Assembly (NCBI GenBank): GCA_032209605.1
Contig: JASFXZ010000004.1
Span: forward strand, 37,420,401 to 37,484,400
DNA: 64,000 bases
Direction: 5' to 3'
DNA from: Mactromeris polynyma
Taxonomy: Eukaryota; Mollusca; Bivalvia; Venerida; Mactridae
Made by a program: the position numbers and the translations under genes. This document shows, in pieces, positions 11,766 through 21,695 of this stretch (position 1 is its first letter; the number at the start of each line of letters is the position of its first letter). Under the pieces are notes generated by a model. It saw only the letters and a program-made list of their open reading frames with translations. It had not been told where the DNA came from and made no database searches.

Positions 11766-13200
11766 TTTATTTCACGTTTTACCGTAAAAATTGTGAAATA
11801 AATTGACATACGTCCTATATATTGTTAATGAAGTGTTTAACAAATATGGGTCACAATAATGTTATTTTAGTTTGAACGTGTTATTCGGATGTCAAAAACT
11901 TAAAATAGCTCCAACACACCAGCTTTATATAGACGAAATATCTCCCCAAAACAAGCCAAATTATTATACTTGCGCTCTCTCACGTCTTCTATTCGTACTA
12001 TATGATCAATTATAATTTATATATAAGCGAGTGGGCATAACATCTTCTTAAACTCGCCTAGGCCCAAGCATAAAATGACAACAGCCATTGCCATTAGCGT
12101 TTAAATTTGAAAAGTAACAACGAGTTTAACTTTCCAACGGGCTTAAACTCGTAGGTTGAGTCGCGATTTAACAGTAGAAAAATCGGTCGTTGATATAAAA
12201 CCAAATATTTACGAAATAACACATTTTACTACAACAATGACTTGAACTAATAACACTTTTCAAAAAACCTACTAAGATTTAAAAATGAGATATAAAAAGT
12301 ATAATTTACTTTGTTGAAAATAACATTGGGTTTGAGTTCTTGAACAATATTTGCATTCCGTACGGTAATCAGTTGACCAAACCAGTATTTGAATTACCAA
12401 ACATTTCTACTAAACTGCGTTTTCGAATGAAACTGACAACTTCCCATACGAGTAGAGGAAATTTGTCACGGGATGAAAAGTAAATGGTAAATGATTTGTT
12501 TAGTGTTCATGTGTTATTAAACAGTACTTTTTTAAACAAACTGTCGACTCCCCTACACGAATCAGAGGTGGCGGTCAAACGAATCCGGGTAAAAGCAAAG
12601 TCAAGTACTGTTCTTCGAATATTTACGTCAAACCGGTACCAATTCTATAGGTGGAAGTTCAGCATTGGACTAATTTGCAGATAAAGTAATGTTTCGTGTG
12701 TTCCTAGCAAAATACAAACAAAGTTCAGTACGTTATAGGCGAACATTGCTTATGATATACATCCGTTCGTGAACAGACACATACATAGAACATGCTCCGC
12801 ATCATGACAGAGATGACCCAAAATAACAACAGTGTCATTTCTAAAATGGCCACAACATATTTAGTGACCCAACGATAACAGTTATCAATGGAGAATTAAA
12901 GTTCTTTATTAAGGACATAATCATGTTATTCAATTTAGTAAAGGATTGTACAGGCAAAAATTCAATAACTGCACTATTTGTTCAAAAAACATGATGAATA
13001 CTACTACTAACAAATGAATCCCTAAGCTGAACCTCGAATGGTCAAATCCGAATCTCTCAGTGCCAAACAAACAAACACAAGTTCGGAAATATCAATACAC
13101 TGCAAAACATGGACATGGTACACTATAAATCATATGCAAAGAAGTACATACGTTTAAAGACACGCACAATCATGCTTACGAAAGCACATTTAACATAATT
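11766..13200. other. No gene seen
   Basis: AT-rich DNA within copy A without coding signal, splice-framed exon or repeat that I can support. Confidence 0.5.
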
Positions 13201-13349
13201 ATGTTAGCACACACTCACACTCAAACACACACACCAACTCGAATACTAACGTATTTTCCTACTATTATGCTAAGTGACAACAATGTGAAACAGGGGGGCC
13301 ACATTCATAACCAGAATATTCCCGTACAGATCAAGGCAAATGCATGGGA

Positions 13350-13531
13350 GGGCACAAACGACACACGGACTAGGAGGGCACACACACACGGAGGGATACA
13401 CAAACGACACACGGACTAGGAGGGCACACACACACGGAGGGATACACAAACGACACACGGACTAGGAGGGCACACACACACGGAGGGATACACAAACGAC
13501 ACACGGACTAGGAGGGCACACACACACGTGT
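13350..13531. repeat. 46-bp minisatellite, about 4 units
   Basis: The unit contains acacggactaggagggcaca and cggagggatacacaaacgac. The marker ctaggaggg recurs at 13370, 13416, 13462 and 13508, exactly 46 bases apart. The orthologous site in copy B instead has a 90-bp unit (27726-27900) containing the same acacggactaggg and acggagg segments plus an extra middle part. Confidence 0.9.
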
Positions 13532-14440
13532 TAATAATCGGATGTATAGTGCTGTTAGATGGACCGCGAACTGGCATATGAACTTTCAGGATCGATCTAT
13601 GTCCATTTAGGTAAGAAAATGCACATGTCAGTGGCGAACGTTTTGTTTTATATCCCTGGCCCACCGTATCACATTGCCTGTCAATGGGGAACCAAATTGC
13701 AAAACGTTACGAAACGTTACGAAACGATAGCATCAATACCTTTACTGAACGCAGTGCTGATGTTTGATTTCTTTTCTATCAAAACATTATCGTGATTTTT
13801 CCTAAAACGCACTGAAAAGCACGACTAACTGAGTACACCATTTAGCGTTCGCGGTTAATAAAACAGCACTATAAATGAAGTTTAATATAATATGTTAACT
13901 TCATCATGACTAAGCCCTTTCACCAGTTAAATTAATATCACAACATTGTGGGCAAACGGAAAATGACACAAAACTACATTGAATTTGAACTTTCGCTCAG
14001 GCAGACGAAAATCTATACATACAGAATGTAAGGAGTTTCGGATGATAAACTTCGCCGATAGCAGATAACTTGCCAATTCAATAAATTTCCGTGTTTCTTT
14101 CTTATTGTTCATGCATTTCCAAATAAATCATTAAAACAAAGTCCGCGATAAACGATTCGTATTAAACATCACGCAATTTTTGTTTGTACGATATTGCTGT
14201 GCACCTGCGTATACATATCTACATTTGTATAAAAAATATTGTTTGCGTGTAGTACTGTGTGGTATGAATAATTCTAAAATCCTTTTTTATCGGGACTAAT
14301 GCCATTTTTCAAAAACTGCTCAGTTATATATGGATTTTATTATAAACCAGTACAATCTTCACCTTCCACAAACAATTGAAAACTTTTCCATATACAACAG
14401 AAATGGGGAACAAATGACAGTAGCCAAATGTTACGGAAGG
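13532..14440. other. No gene seen
   Basis: Copy A DNA aligning to 28500-28740 in part. No conserved reading frame. Confidence 0.45.
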
Positions 14441-14530
14441 ACATGCTATACCCCAATAGGTAATCGAACTAGGACATCCCGGGTAACAACTCAGAGCTTT
14501 ACAAACTGAAAACCAGGCAAGTTATAAATA
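14440..14530 (-). mobile_element. tRNA-derived SINE remnant (decayed), copy A
   Basis: Decayed counterpart of 28915-29000. On the - strand a B-box-like gttcgattacc is still recognisable. It lies just 3' of the orphan PAN exon. Confidence 0.4.
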
Positions 14531-14608
14531 TCTTACATTTTCACAAATTTAAACAAAATTTTGAAGACAATGAATACATTCATTGAATACCGGCTTTTCC
14601 CAACATTG

Positions 14609-14892
14609 TTAAGGTTTTTTTTTTTTACATGGTCTATTGTAGAACGAACAATCAGTCTGATTTGTTAATGAGTCGTGGGCAACAGAGTTTTGTTGTTCGG
14701 AAATTTTGTTGCAATTGCAACTATATTTATCACGACAGAAATCAATAGATAAATACTGAGGATGATGAGTACTGCAGTGTTTGACACACTCTTGAAAGTC
14801 TTTTAATGTGAGGTGTTCGTAATTATAATCTCTGATTACAACATTTTTCTGTTCTTGAAAATCGGAGTAATTTGTCGAATATTCTGTGCAAA
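14609..14892 (-). pseudogene. Orphan PAN/apple-like last exon, copy A
   Basis: Open from an acceptor at 14893 (ctaatttcag on the - strand) to TAA at 14609-14611. Encodes VCTEYSTNYSDF, then FQECVKHCSTHHPQYLSIDF, CNCN and FYNRPCKKKKP. The cysteine pattern and length match the last exon of the intact gene in copy B (29105-29382), with many substitutions but no stop. It has lost its upstream partners: only the EB exon (15801-15950) accompanies it, and the duplication ends before the CCP exon. Without a start or signal peptide it is presumed inactive, though the open frame implies a fairly recent duplication or residual use by another transcript. Confidence 0.65.
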
Positions 14893-15639
14893 CTGAAATT
14901 AGAAAATTGTCAATAGTGTATTGTCCCTATATTGCATTGAATACAAAACATTATGAACTTTCAATATTCATATTAAGTAGTGTAAAACAGACAATAATTG
15001 TCTGTGTCGTATTGCAATGACATCAGATATTCCGACGAAACCGATTTTTTTCTGATTTTAGCGCTTTGGAGTACTTCTATTTCACCACTTATCTTCATTG
15101 TATCGGATGTTTTAACAGTTGGCAAACTCCGACAGAAATATGTACATGAATATATAAACACAAATTTATTAAGTATTTCCATACATACGGCATCAATATT
15201 AGGGGCTATACAAGCCAATGTTGATATGTTGCTAATCTATTGTGATACTCGATATTCTAACGGGGCTTTTAAGTCACACTAACAGTCATGGTCATTGTCC
15301 AGCTCAAAGGCGGACATCTGGCTGCAATTTCACGAACATGCTTGGGGTAAATGCTTAAGAAAAGTGTTAGCAGTCAGTCTGTTATTGTGCTTATCATGTT
15401 ATGGGTAACAAAACCCAGTTCACAGACACATTAATTAATCATATAAACTTAGTAAACACAGTTAGTGTTTTTCCCTCAGAATATTTTCGATACTGAGTAC
15501 TTCAACTCTTGAAATGCATTTAAATAGCATACATAAGTATGACTACAAGCAAATTTCCGTTCGGAAGTATGTCTATAAACTTAGGTATTTTCGTGAAATC
15601 GGGAATACCAATTATTCTTAATTCAAGAATCATTTAAAC

Positions 15640-15735
15640 AAATATACATCCCGGGTGGAGTTAGAACCCGCAGTTGCAAAGGGCAAGTGATTTAAAAAGG
15701 GCAGCTTTGATCACCACTGGTTCATAAAGGCCACT
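15640..15735 (-). mobile_element. tRNA-like SINE remnant in intron, copy A
   Basis: The - strand contains gcgggttctaactccacccggg, a decayed B-box; the orthologue at 30095-30170 keeps ggttcgaattccacccggg. It lies in the intron between the EB and PAN exons of both duplicate genes. Confidence 0.35.
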
Positions 15736-15800
15736 TATCTAACTGGTGATTAAATATTTGATATGATATCATACATATAACAATAACACTACGGTCATAC

Positions 15801-15950
15801 CTTCCACACAAATTCCTAAGGCATCGTTAAATTCAAACCCGAAATTACAGAAACAGTATTCAATGCTGTCTTCTTTCGCGGCAACACAACGAGCACTAGG
15901 GTGGAGACAATTTGACGCATTCTCATTGCACTCCTCACCGACAGCAGGTG
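15801..15950 (-). pseudogene. Orphan EB/EGF-like exon, copy A
   Basis: A 150-base phase 1-1 exon bounded by cag (15951-15953 on + as ctg) and donor gtatga. Encodes PAVGEECNENASNCLHPSAR, then CVAAKEDSIEYCFCNFGFEF and GICVE: six cysteines in the order seen in EB/EGF-like modules. Orthologue of 30239-30382, with two extra codons. Open, but in a truncated gene copy. Confidence 0.65.
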
Positions 15951-16118
15951 CTGAAACATATTAACATTAAACATTGCGTAATGAATTATCAATCTTTTCA
16001 TCTCGGTAATATGTGACATAGTTGAGTAGAATCACCGTGAAACGTAATTAATTAGAACTATTTTTCCATTCATATACCCAAGTTTAACATCACCGACACC
16101 TCCTCATAAAAGAGAGAG

Positions 16119-16223
16119 AATACGTAACTACAGGGAAAGCCACATACATAAGACAATGCCTCCCCACGCAGATCTCTGGAGGATGAAATGATAACAGTAT
16201 TTAAAGCAGGTGCGGGGAGACTT
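16119..16223 (+). repeat. 105-bp direct repeat, left end of retroelement
   Basis: Identical by eye to 21832-21936, from aatacgtaactacaggg to gcggggagactt. Its first about 60 bases belong to the dispersed family described at 1200-1500; the last about 45 (aaatgataacagtatttaaa and following) I see only here. It may be an end repeat of the element. Confidence 0.85.
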
Positions 16224-16377
16224 TTTACGGCCGCCACACTGCACAGACAGAACAACTGTGGTAATAAAAGAGATAATACCGAGTTTAATCGCTCAAGGTT
16301 CAACTATTTATTCCATCCAGAAACGAGGTAAATCAATACTACGCGACGATTGGTTATTATCCAGCGAGCTATATTTA

Positions 16378-16410
16378 GCACGCTATATAAGAGGCTGCAC
16401 AGCTTGGAAT
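16378..16410 (+). promoter_or_regulatory. TATA-type promoter of the retroelement
   Basis: gcacgctatataagaggc gives a good TATA box at 16382-16389. A start about 30 bases downstream would make an RNA whose leader ends at the donor caag/gtaaaa at 16440. No experimental support. Confidence 0.5.
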
Positions 16411-16440
16411 CTTTCTTTCTTCGAACAGCAAGCCCCAAGG

Positions 16441-16734
16441 TAAAACGTCATCTTAATCGGATTTGTGTAATTCGTTGTTTTAAAAACTAGATAAATAGCT
16501 ATTTTAAGTGGTGTTTTAAAAAGAAACACGTGTCGTGCCTGTGCAGATTTTTAAAGTACACTTGAACGATGAGCTATGAATTAGTATATTAATCATGGAT
16601 ATAAATAAAAGTATTTGATCTGCATAACTTAATTAAAAATAAATAATTGAACCGTTGTTCATTTTCTGCGCGGTAGAATCAAGTGATGTGTTTGTAGTTT
16701 CGTAGTTAATTTTAAAACATTTTTTCCAATTTAG
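16441..16734 (+). other. Probable 5' UTR intron of the retroelement
   Basis: Donor gtaaaa after ccccaag at 16434-16440 and a pyrimidine-rich acceptor ttttttccaatttag ending at 16734, followed by an AUG-free leader up to the Gag ATG at 16786. Both sites are good matches to consensus; the intron is inferred. Confidence 0.4.
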
Positions 16735-16785
16735 CTCATTTGGTTTATTTACATATAATCAACAATCAACACAACCGTGCAAAAG

Positions 16786-17763
16786 ATGCCAAGAAAAAGT
16801 CGGCGCCCGCTAGAGACGCCGAAGCAAACAATTCCTCCCAAGCGAGTCAGGCGAGGTGGGGAATCCGGTGACGTATTTCCCTCGAGATCTAACCAGGAGG
16901 CACGTGACAGGGGGGCGCCAGACACATTTCAACTGTCGGGAAATATTCAGCCAGGTACAAGTGACAACTCTATCAACATTTTAAATTTAATTGATAATGG
17001 CATGACTGCTACTTGTACCGGAGTTATGCTAACATCACATGTCCCAGTTGCGATCAAGGACAACATTTGGGCAAATGTATTTGTAGAATTTAGTGCCTTA
17101 TTGAAAAATAATCCGGGAGAAGTTCAAAGGCAAAACATTCAGTTGGTAAGAGGAGAACTTGTGGTGTCGCCAAAAGACGAATTACCAAAGCCCTCGGAGA
17201 GGATCGAACATTGGTCCGATGCATTCATTATATTCATGTCGGTGTATGTTGAAAGACACCCTGCGGAAGCGCAAAGTCTCTTGCAGTATTTCCATAATAT
17301 CAGGCTAGCAGCTACAAAGTTTTCAGGTTGGACAAACTACGATAGGCAATTTCGTTTGAAAAAATCTATATTTGCTAACATGTCTTGGAAAACCGTAGAT
17401 CCAGAATTATGGATGTTGTTCATGCAGCCTTTGCACCATTTAGATGTTTCTATTCCTGTTTCCTCCGCTAACAAACCATGTTTTGCTTTCAATCAGAGAG
17501 GCTACTGTGCGGAAAAAAATTGTAAATATACGCATTTTTGTATTAAATGTCAAGGACATCACTCGGCTGTAACTTGTAACTCTCTTAATGGTGAAACTAG
17601 TTCTAGTTTTCAGCGCCCGTTTGCTCAAAGAAATTTGAGCCAGCAATTTTTAAGACCACGTTATCCTGGTATACGTTTCAGGTCGCAACACAACGTACCA
17701 CGATCCTTCGGGGGTCAAATTCCGAATGGCAGATTTATGGGCCATGGGAAAAACACCTATTAA
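16786..17763 (+). CDS. Gag-like nucleocapsid protein of retroelement
   Basis: Intact frame of 325 residues; the first ATG in context is 16786 (MPRKSRRPLETPKQ). The N-terminus is basic and disordered, rich in Arg, Pro and Lys. The middle has no recognisable motif but includes a Trp-rich part (FSGWTNYDRQF). Near residues 228-265 lies a CCCH-type knuckle, C-x8-C-x4-C-x3-H (CFAFNQRGYC, CKYTH), followed by C-x2-C...H...C, typical of Gag proteins of DIRS/Ngaro-type elements and suited to RNA binding. The C-terminus is Arg/Gln/Phe-rich. It overlaps the RT frame by 38 bases in a different frame. This is the only unbroken frame of the element. Confidence 0.75.
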   Translation: MPRKSRRPLETPKQTIPPKRVRRGGESGDVFPSRSNQEARDRGAPDTFQLSGNIQPGTSDNSINILNLIDNGMTATCTGVMLTSHVPVAIKDNIWANVFVEFSALLKNNPGEVQRQNIQLVRGELVVSPKDELPKPSERIEHWSDAFIIFMSVYVERHPAEAQSLLQYFHNIRLAATKFSGWTNYDRQFRLKKSIFANMSWKTVDPELWMLFMQPLHHLDVSIPVSSANKPCFAFNQRGYCAEKNCKYTHFCIKCQGHHSAVTCNSLNGETSSSFQRPFAQRNLSQQFLRPRYPGIRFRSQHNVPRSFGGQIPNGRFMGHGKNTY

Positions 17764-18078
17764 TATATATGCACTGGGGGTGCATTTGGCGAATTATCCC
17801 AACACAGAAGACGCAAAATTCTTAAACTTAGGTTTTTTGACAGGTTTTAAAATTCACTATGATGGTCCAAGGTTGCCAGTTCGGTCAAACAATTTAATTT
17901 CGGCAAGACGTGAAAGCGGAATTCTAACGTCAAAGCTGTACGAGTATCGTTCGTTAGGTAGAGTTATTGGGCCATTTCCTTTTCCTCCAGTATCTAACCT
18001 GCGGGTAAATCCTGTTGGTTTGGTACCGAAAAACACTGGTTGTTGGCGATTAATTACTAACTTGTCCTTTCCGATGGG
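17726..18078 (+). pseudogene. Reverse transcriptase, N-terminal part
   Basis: Start ATG at 17726 inside the end of gag. The frame reads through NYPNTEDAKFLNLGF, GFKIHYDGPRLPV and the RT fingers segment NLRVNPVGLVPKNTGCWRLI, then LSFP. It then jumps to the palm segment in another frame, so the linker normally between LSFP and the motif-A aspartate (some 40 residues in DIRS-type RTs) is missing. The open frame runs on to 18235 but is meaningless after about 18075. Confidence 0.75.
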
Positions 18079-19221
18079 TTTTCAGCTTTTAATCTTTGTC
18101 CGATCTGGCCAGGTGATTTTGATCTGTTGGGTATTAAGACGGGCGAAGGTTACTGGATCCAAAAAATGCTTCCAATGGGCGCTTCCTGCTCATGTTTCAT
18201 TTTCGAGAAATTTGCTACTTTTATTCAATGGTTAGTAACTAAAGAAACAAGATCTAACAATATAGATCATTTGTTGGATGACTTCTTCATGGCAGGGGGT
18301 TCATATGTTGAATGCTTGCAACTTATTAACGCATTTGAATCGGTTTGCTCGGAATTGGGAATTCCCCTTAGCAAGGAAAAAAAGGTAGAACCGGTCACAA
18401 AATTAATGTTTTTGGGTCTAGAGATAGACTCGGTTAGCCAAACAATAAAGATTCCCGAAGAGAAGGTAAAAAAAGTCCGCGATGAATTACTCTCTTTAAT
18501 AGGTAGTAAAAAAATGAGATTAAAGCAGTTACAGTCCATAGTTGGTTTGCTCAATTTTATATGTAAAGCTATTCCAGCAGGTCGTGCTTTTAACCGCAGA
18601 TTCTATGACGCCATGTCAAAATCAAAAAAGCCACATCATTATATCAGGGTAAACGCTGGTCTAATAGATGATGCCTGGGTCTGGCTCCACTTCCTGGAGC
18701 AGTTCAATGGTTCATGTACATTTAATGATTTAAGCTGGACTGAAGACTCTTCGGTAGAGCTTTACACCGACGCATCCGGAAATAGAAAGTTGGGTTGTGG
18801 CTGTTATTTTCAAGGTCGTTGGTCTGTTTTCTGCTGGCCTAATAACTGGGACGATACAGTTTTTAGGGATATTACCTATTTACAGTTAGTGCCAATATGT
18901 TTGGCTTTTTCTGTCTGGGGCCACGAATTGTCCTGTAAAAAAATTGTACTGAGATCGGATAACAAGTCTTTGGTTGATATTTTAAACAAAAAGTCTTCTA
19001 AGAATAAAAGAGTAATGCATTTGTTAAGATTTTTAGTCTTGTTGACTTTAAAGAACAATATTCCAATTAAAGCAGTGCATATTGCCAGTAAGCGGAATAC
19101 GATTTGTGATTCTATTAGTCGTTTTCAGTGGTCACGTCTCTACCAGTCACTTCCGATACATGCAGCAAAACAGCCCAGTCCGGTCCCACAGCAGTTTGAG
19201 CAACTTTTCAGCCCGAGGTAG
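18070..19221 (+). pseudogene. Reverse transcriptase palm/thumb plus RNase H
   Basis: Resumes in a new frame at motif A (D-G-F-S-A-F at about 18073) and continues FDLLGIK, the LPMGASCSCFIFEKF segment, then the catalytic LDD of HLLDDFFMAG. The thumb follows (KLMFLGLEID, LKQLQSIVGLLNF). RNase H has its acidic residues in ELYTDASG and LRSDN. Ends at TAG 19219-19221 after about 380 codons. Function would be reverse transcription and RNA removal during retrotransposition; this copy cannot make a joined protein because of the deletion and frameshift near 18070. Confidence 0.8.
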
Positions 19222-20101
19222 ATAGACTCTTGCAAGCATCACTAGCGGAGAATACATTCAAGAAATACAATTTCGGAATTTCTTCTTTTGAGCGTTTTTG
19301 TATGCAAACCAAGCAAGGGTTAAGTTGGCTACCTACCACTGCTGCAATTTCTGAATACATTGCCTTCTTGTCGCTTACAAAGTACTCGTACTCAACTGTA
19401 AGTGGTCATGTGTCTGCCATAAGTTATCGATGCAAACTTAATGGGCTAAAAGATAATACTAAGCAATTTCTGATCAAATCATTGCTTGAAGGTTTGCGCA
19501 GAACACGACGGGTGCATGACAATAGACACTCTATTACACAGGAAATACTTGTAAAAATGCATAAGTCGCTCCCCCATGTGTGTCGTTCGCAATATGAAAC
19601 AGTGCTGTTTTCAGCTGCATTTTCCCTAGCACACAAGCACACATAGCATTGCTTAGAATAAGTGAATTTACGGTAGCTAAGGTTGGCACAACAAAATCGG
19701 TTCTTTCCTACGATAACATTACACTTGGGGCAAATGTTATTCGACTGTACTTCGGTTCGTCCAAAACGGATCAAAAAGGCATAGGGACTCATATTGACAT
19801 AGGTATTGATAGTCAGAACAAATTTTGTTATGATCATTTATATACGTACCTCACTTATAGGTCTAAATTGTCTGGACCTCTATTTTGTCATGTGGATGGT
19901 GGTCCGTTGACCGCGTACCAATTCAACGCGGTGCTCAAAAAGGCTTTAAAATGTGTTGGTTTGAAGGATGTATTTTTTAAATCACATTCATTTAGAATTG
20001 GTGGTGCCACGAGTTTGTATAAACATGGTTGTCCGATTGAAGAGATTAAAAAAATGGGCCGTTGGCGATCGAATGCTTACAGGTCTTATATAAGGTATTA
20101 G
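19194..20101 (+). pseudogene. Tyrosine recombinase (integrase of the YR retroelement)
   Basis: Two frames in succession. The first (from about 19194, overlapping the RT end) gives the SAM-like DNA-binding half: LAENTFKKYNFGISSFERF, YSTVSGHVSAISY and SAAFSLA, stopping at 19644-19646. The second, 19649-20101, holds the catalytic half: Arg in ALLRISEF (19655), H-x-x-R in KSHSFRIGGAT (about 19985-19996) and the nucleophile Tyr in YRSYIRY just before the TAG. All of R-H-R-Y are present, so the fold was functional. A single frame change near 19640 separates the halves. Such enzymes join a circular DNA copy to the genome without staggered target cuts. Confidence 0.8.
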
Positions 20102-20178
20102 ATCTGTAAATGCCATTACAACAAATGTCTGAAAACAGGTGCTACTGTGCGCCCCCGATTGGTTTAAGTAAACATGAA

Positions 20179-20402
20179 AGCATGTGGTATCATGCGAAAA
20201 TGTTATTTATGGTCGCTATTATGCACACAAAAAATGAACAAAGCATATGGTATTATGCTACCAATGATAGTTGGTATATGTATCTAAGCATACGGTATTA
20301 TGCTTTATGTCAGTTGTTAAAAAGCATGTGGTATCATGCATTTAAGATAATTATGTGTGTGCTTTATGAATTTAAAAACGAAAGAAGCATATGGTATTAT
20401 GC
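20179..20402 (+). repeat. Five 17-bp hairpin repeats
   Basis: agcat(R)(Y)ggtat(Y)atgc at 20179-20195, 20242-20258, 20287-20303, 20323-20339 and 20386-20402. Each folds as a 5-bp stem GCATR/YATGC with loop YGGTAT. Stem pair five is G-C in copies 1 and 4 and A-T in 2, 3 and 5, so pairing is kept. Spacings are 63, 45, 36 and 63 bases, all multiples of nine. An open frame at 20110-20442 translates the copies as S(M/I)(W/R)Y(H/Y)A. See findings. Confidence 0.85.
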
Positions 20403-20554
20403 ATTATTGGTGTTGGTACAATTTATACTGTTGAATTATTAAAGTGCAACCTCATATTTTATTCAGTTCAATGTTTTCAAAAAATGGTATATATAGGATT
20501 CGCCATTGCCAATTTGGGCCCGGCGATCCGCTTTTGGCGTTTATTAATCCAGAT

Positions 20555-20585
20555 TCACACGGAATCCGTTGTCGGGTCCGTGTGA
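20555..20585 (+). repeat. 9-bp perfect inverted repeat
   Basis: tcacacgga at 20555-20563 and tccgtgtga at 20577-20585, 13-base loop. Lies between the hairpin array and the hydrolase frame, inside a small frame (20444-20647) that I do not recognise. Confidence 0.6.
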
Positions 20586-20784
20586 TGCTAGTGGAAGTGG
20601 CAATTAAAGGGCCATATAATTTTCATCAGTGTCCAGTAAAGTTTTAATTTGGCGGGCCTTTTTTCAGTAGCACTTGTATATTACGCGTTTTCATAGGACG
20701 TATTACATTCGTTTCTGTGTCTGGGTGTGTTAATTATTTAGAAATAAGGACAGTTTCGCCGCTATTAATGAAAATGATTAGAAT

Positions 20785-21486
20785 ATGTTGTTAAGATTTC
20801 AAAGTTCGCGTTGTTTCATTAGTGTTATACATGTTTTTGTTTGTTTGTTTGTTCTTATTAATTCGCTTACTAACATAGGAGTAGTTTCAGGGTCGACTGT
20901 ATGGATTATTGGCTCATCCATAGTGAGAGATGCCTACCAGAGGTCTTTACAGCGCCCGGACGGTCCTGTTCTTGGTCTGGCACGGTTCGGTGTACATGTG
21001 TATTGGGAATACCAAAGCGGTATGAGACTTTTTCAGATTTTAGACACGGTCACATACATGCTCACATTATATCCAATTACTGACCTTATTATTTTACATT
21101 GTGGTGGAAACGATGTTGGTTTCAAACCAAGTGTATAATTAACATGGGAGGCGAAGGATATTTTTGGACAGCTTCTGGCCTTGATTCCGCATACTTTACT
21201 TGCATGGTCTCAAATTTTACCAAGGCAAGCATGGCGTTACATTCCTTGTAACATTGTCGCTGATAAAACAAGGAAATGAATCAACAGCTGTCTTAGCACA
21301 TTTTTAATAAAGAATGGGGGTCGTTCGATAACATATTGTGATATTAAAAACGATATTAGAATCTTTCAGGCGGATGGTGTTCATTTGTCTGTTCTTGGGT
21401 GTGATTTAATGTTGAACACCATGTCTGGGGCAGTATATACTTTCTTAAATAGTCCAGATGTTATTTTTCCGGCAAAAAGTAAATAA
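20785..21486 (+). pseudogene. SGNH/GDSL-type hydrolase of the retroelement
   Basis: One frame throughout, 234 codons, from ATG 20785 to TAA 21484-21486, interrupted by TAA at 21136-21138 and TGA at 21277-21279. Hydrophobic N-terminus, then block I VWIIGSSIVRDA (nucleophile Ser), block III LHCGGNDVG (Asn) and block V DGVHLSVLG (Asp at 21373, His at 21382). These four residues define the SGNH hydrolase fold. A hydrolase in this position is characteristic of Ngaro-type elements; its role in the life cycle is not established as far as I know. Two point stops in an otherwise conserved frame suggest recent death. Confidence 0.75.
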
Positions 21487-21584
21487 TGGATATGTCATAG
21501 TCTCTGCATTTCGTTCACTTCTTGCTGGGTAATATAGTATTACATTTATTTGGCGATATTTTGCGTTTCTTGGCTGGGTCCGTC

Positions 21585-21695
21585 GTTATGATAGACCGCT
21601 AGTTGGCGGAAGGTCCATTCTCTCAGCTCTGCTTCGCTTCTGAGCCTTTTTGGCGTATTCTATCATAACAGTATGTGGCCGATGCCGGGACATAC
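21585..21695 (+). repeat. Nested inverted repeats in element 3' region
   Basis: Outer perfect 11-bp arms gttatgataga (21585-21595) and tctatcataac (21659-21669) enclose ccgc/gcgg (21596-21609) and gctc/gagc stems. Directly after it gtatgt/acatac (21671-21676, 21690-21695) forms another hairpin. It could be an end-processing, recombination or RNA-packaging site of the element. Confidence 0.55.

Noticed and set aside
18127..18235. Two overlapping RT frames as a programmed frameshift
   Set aside because: The joined region lacks about 40 expected residues, so a deletion explains the frame change better than recoding.
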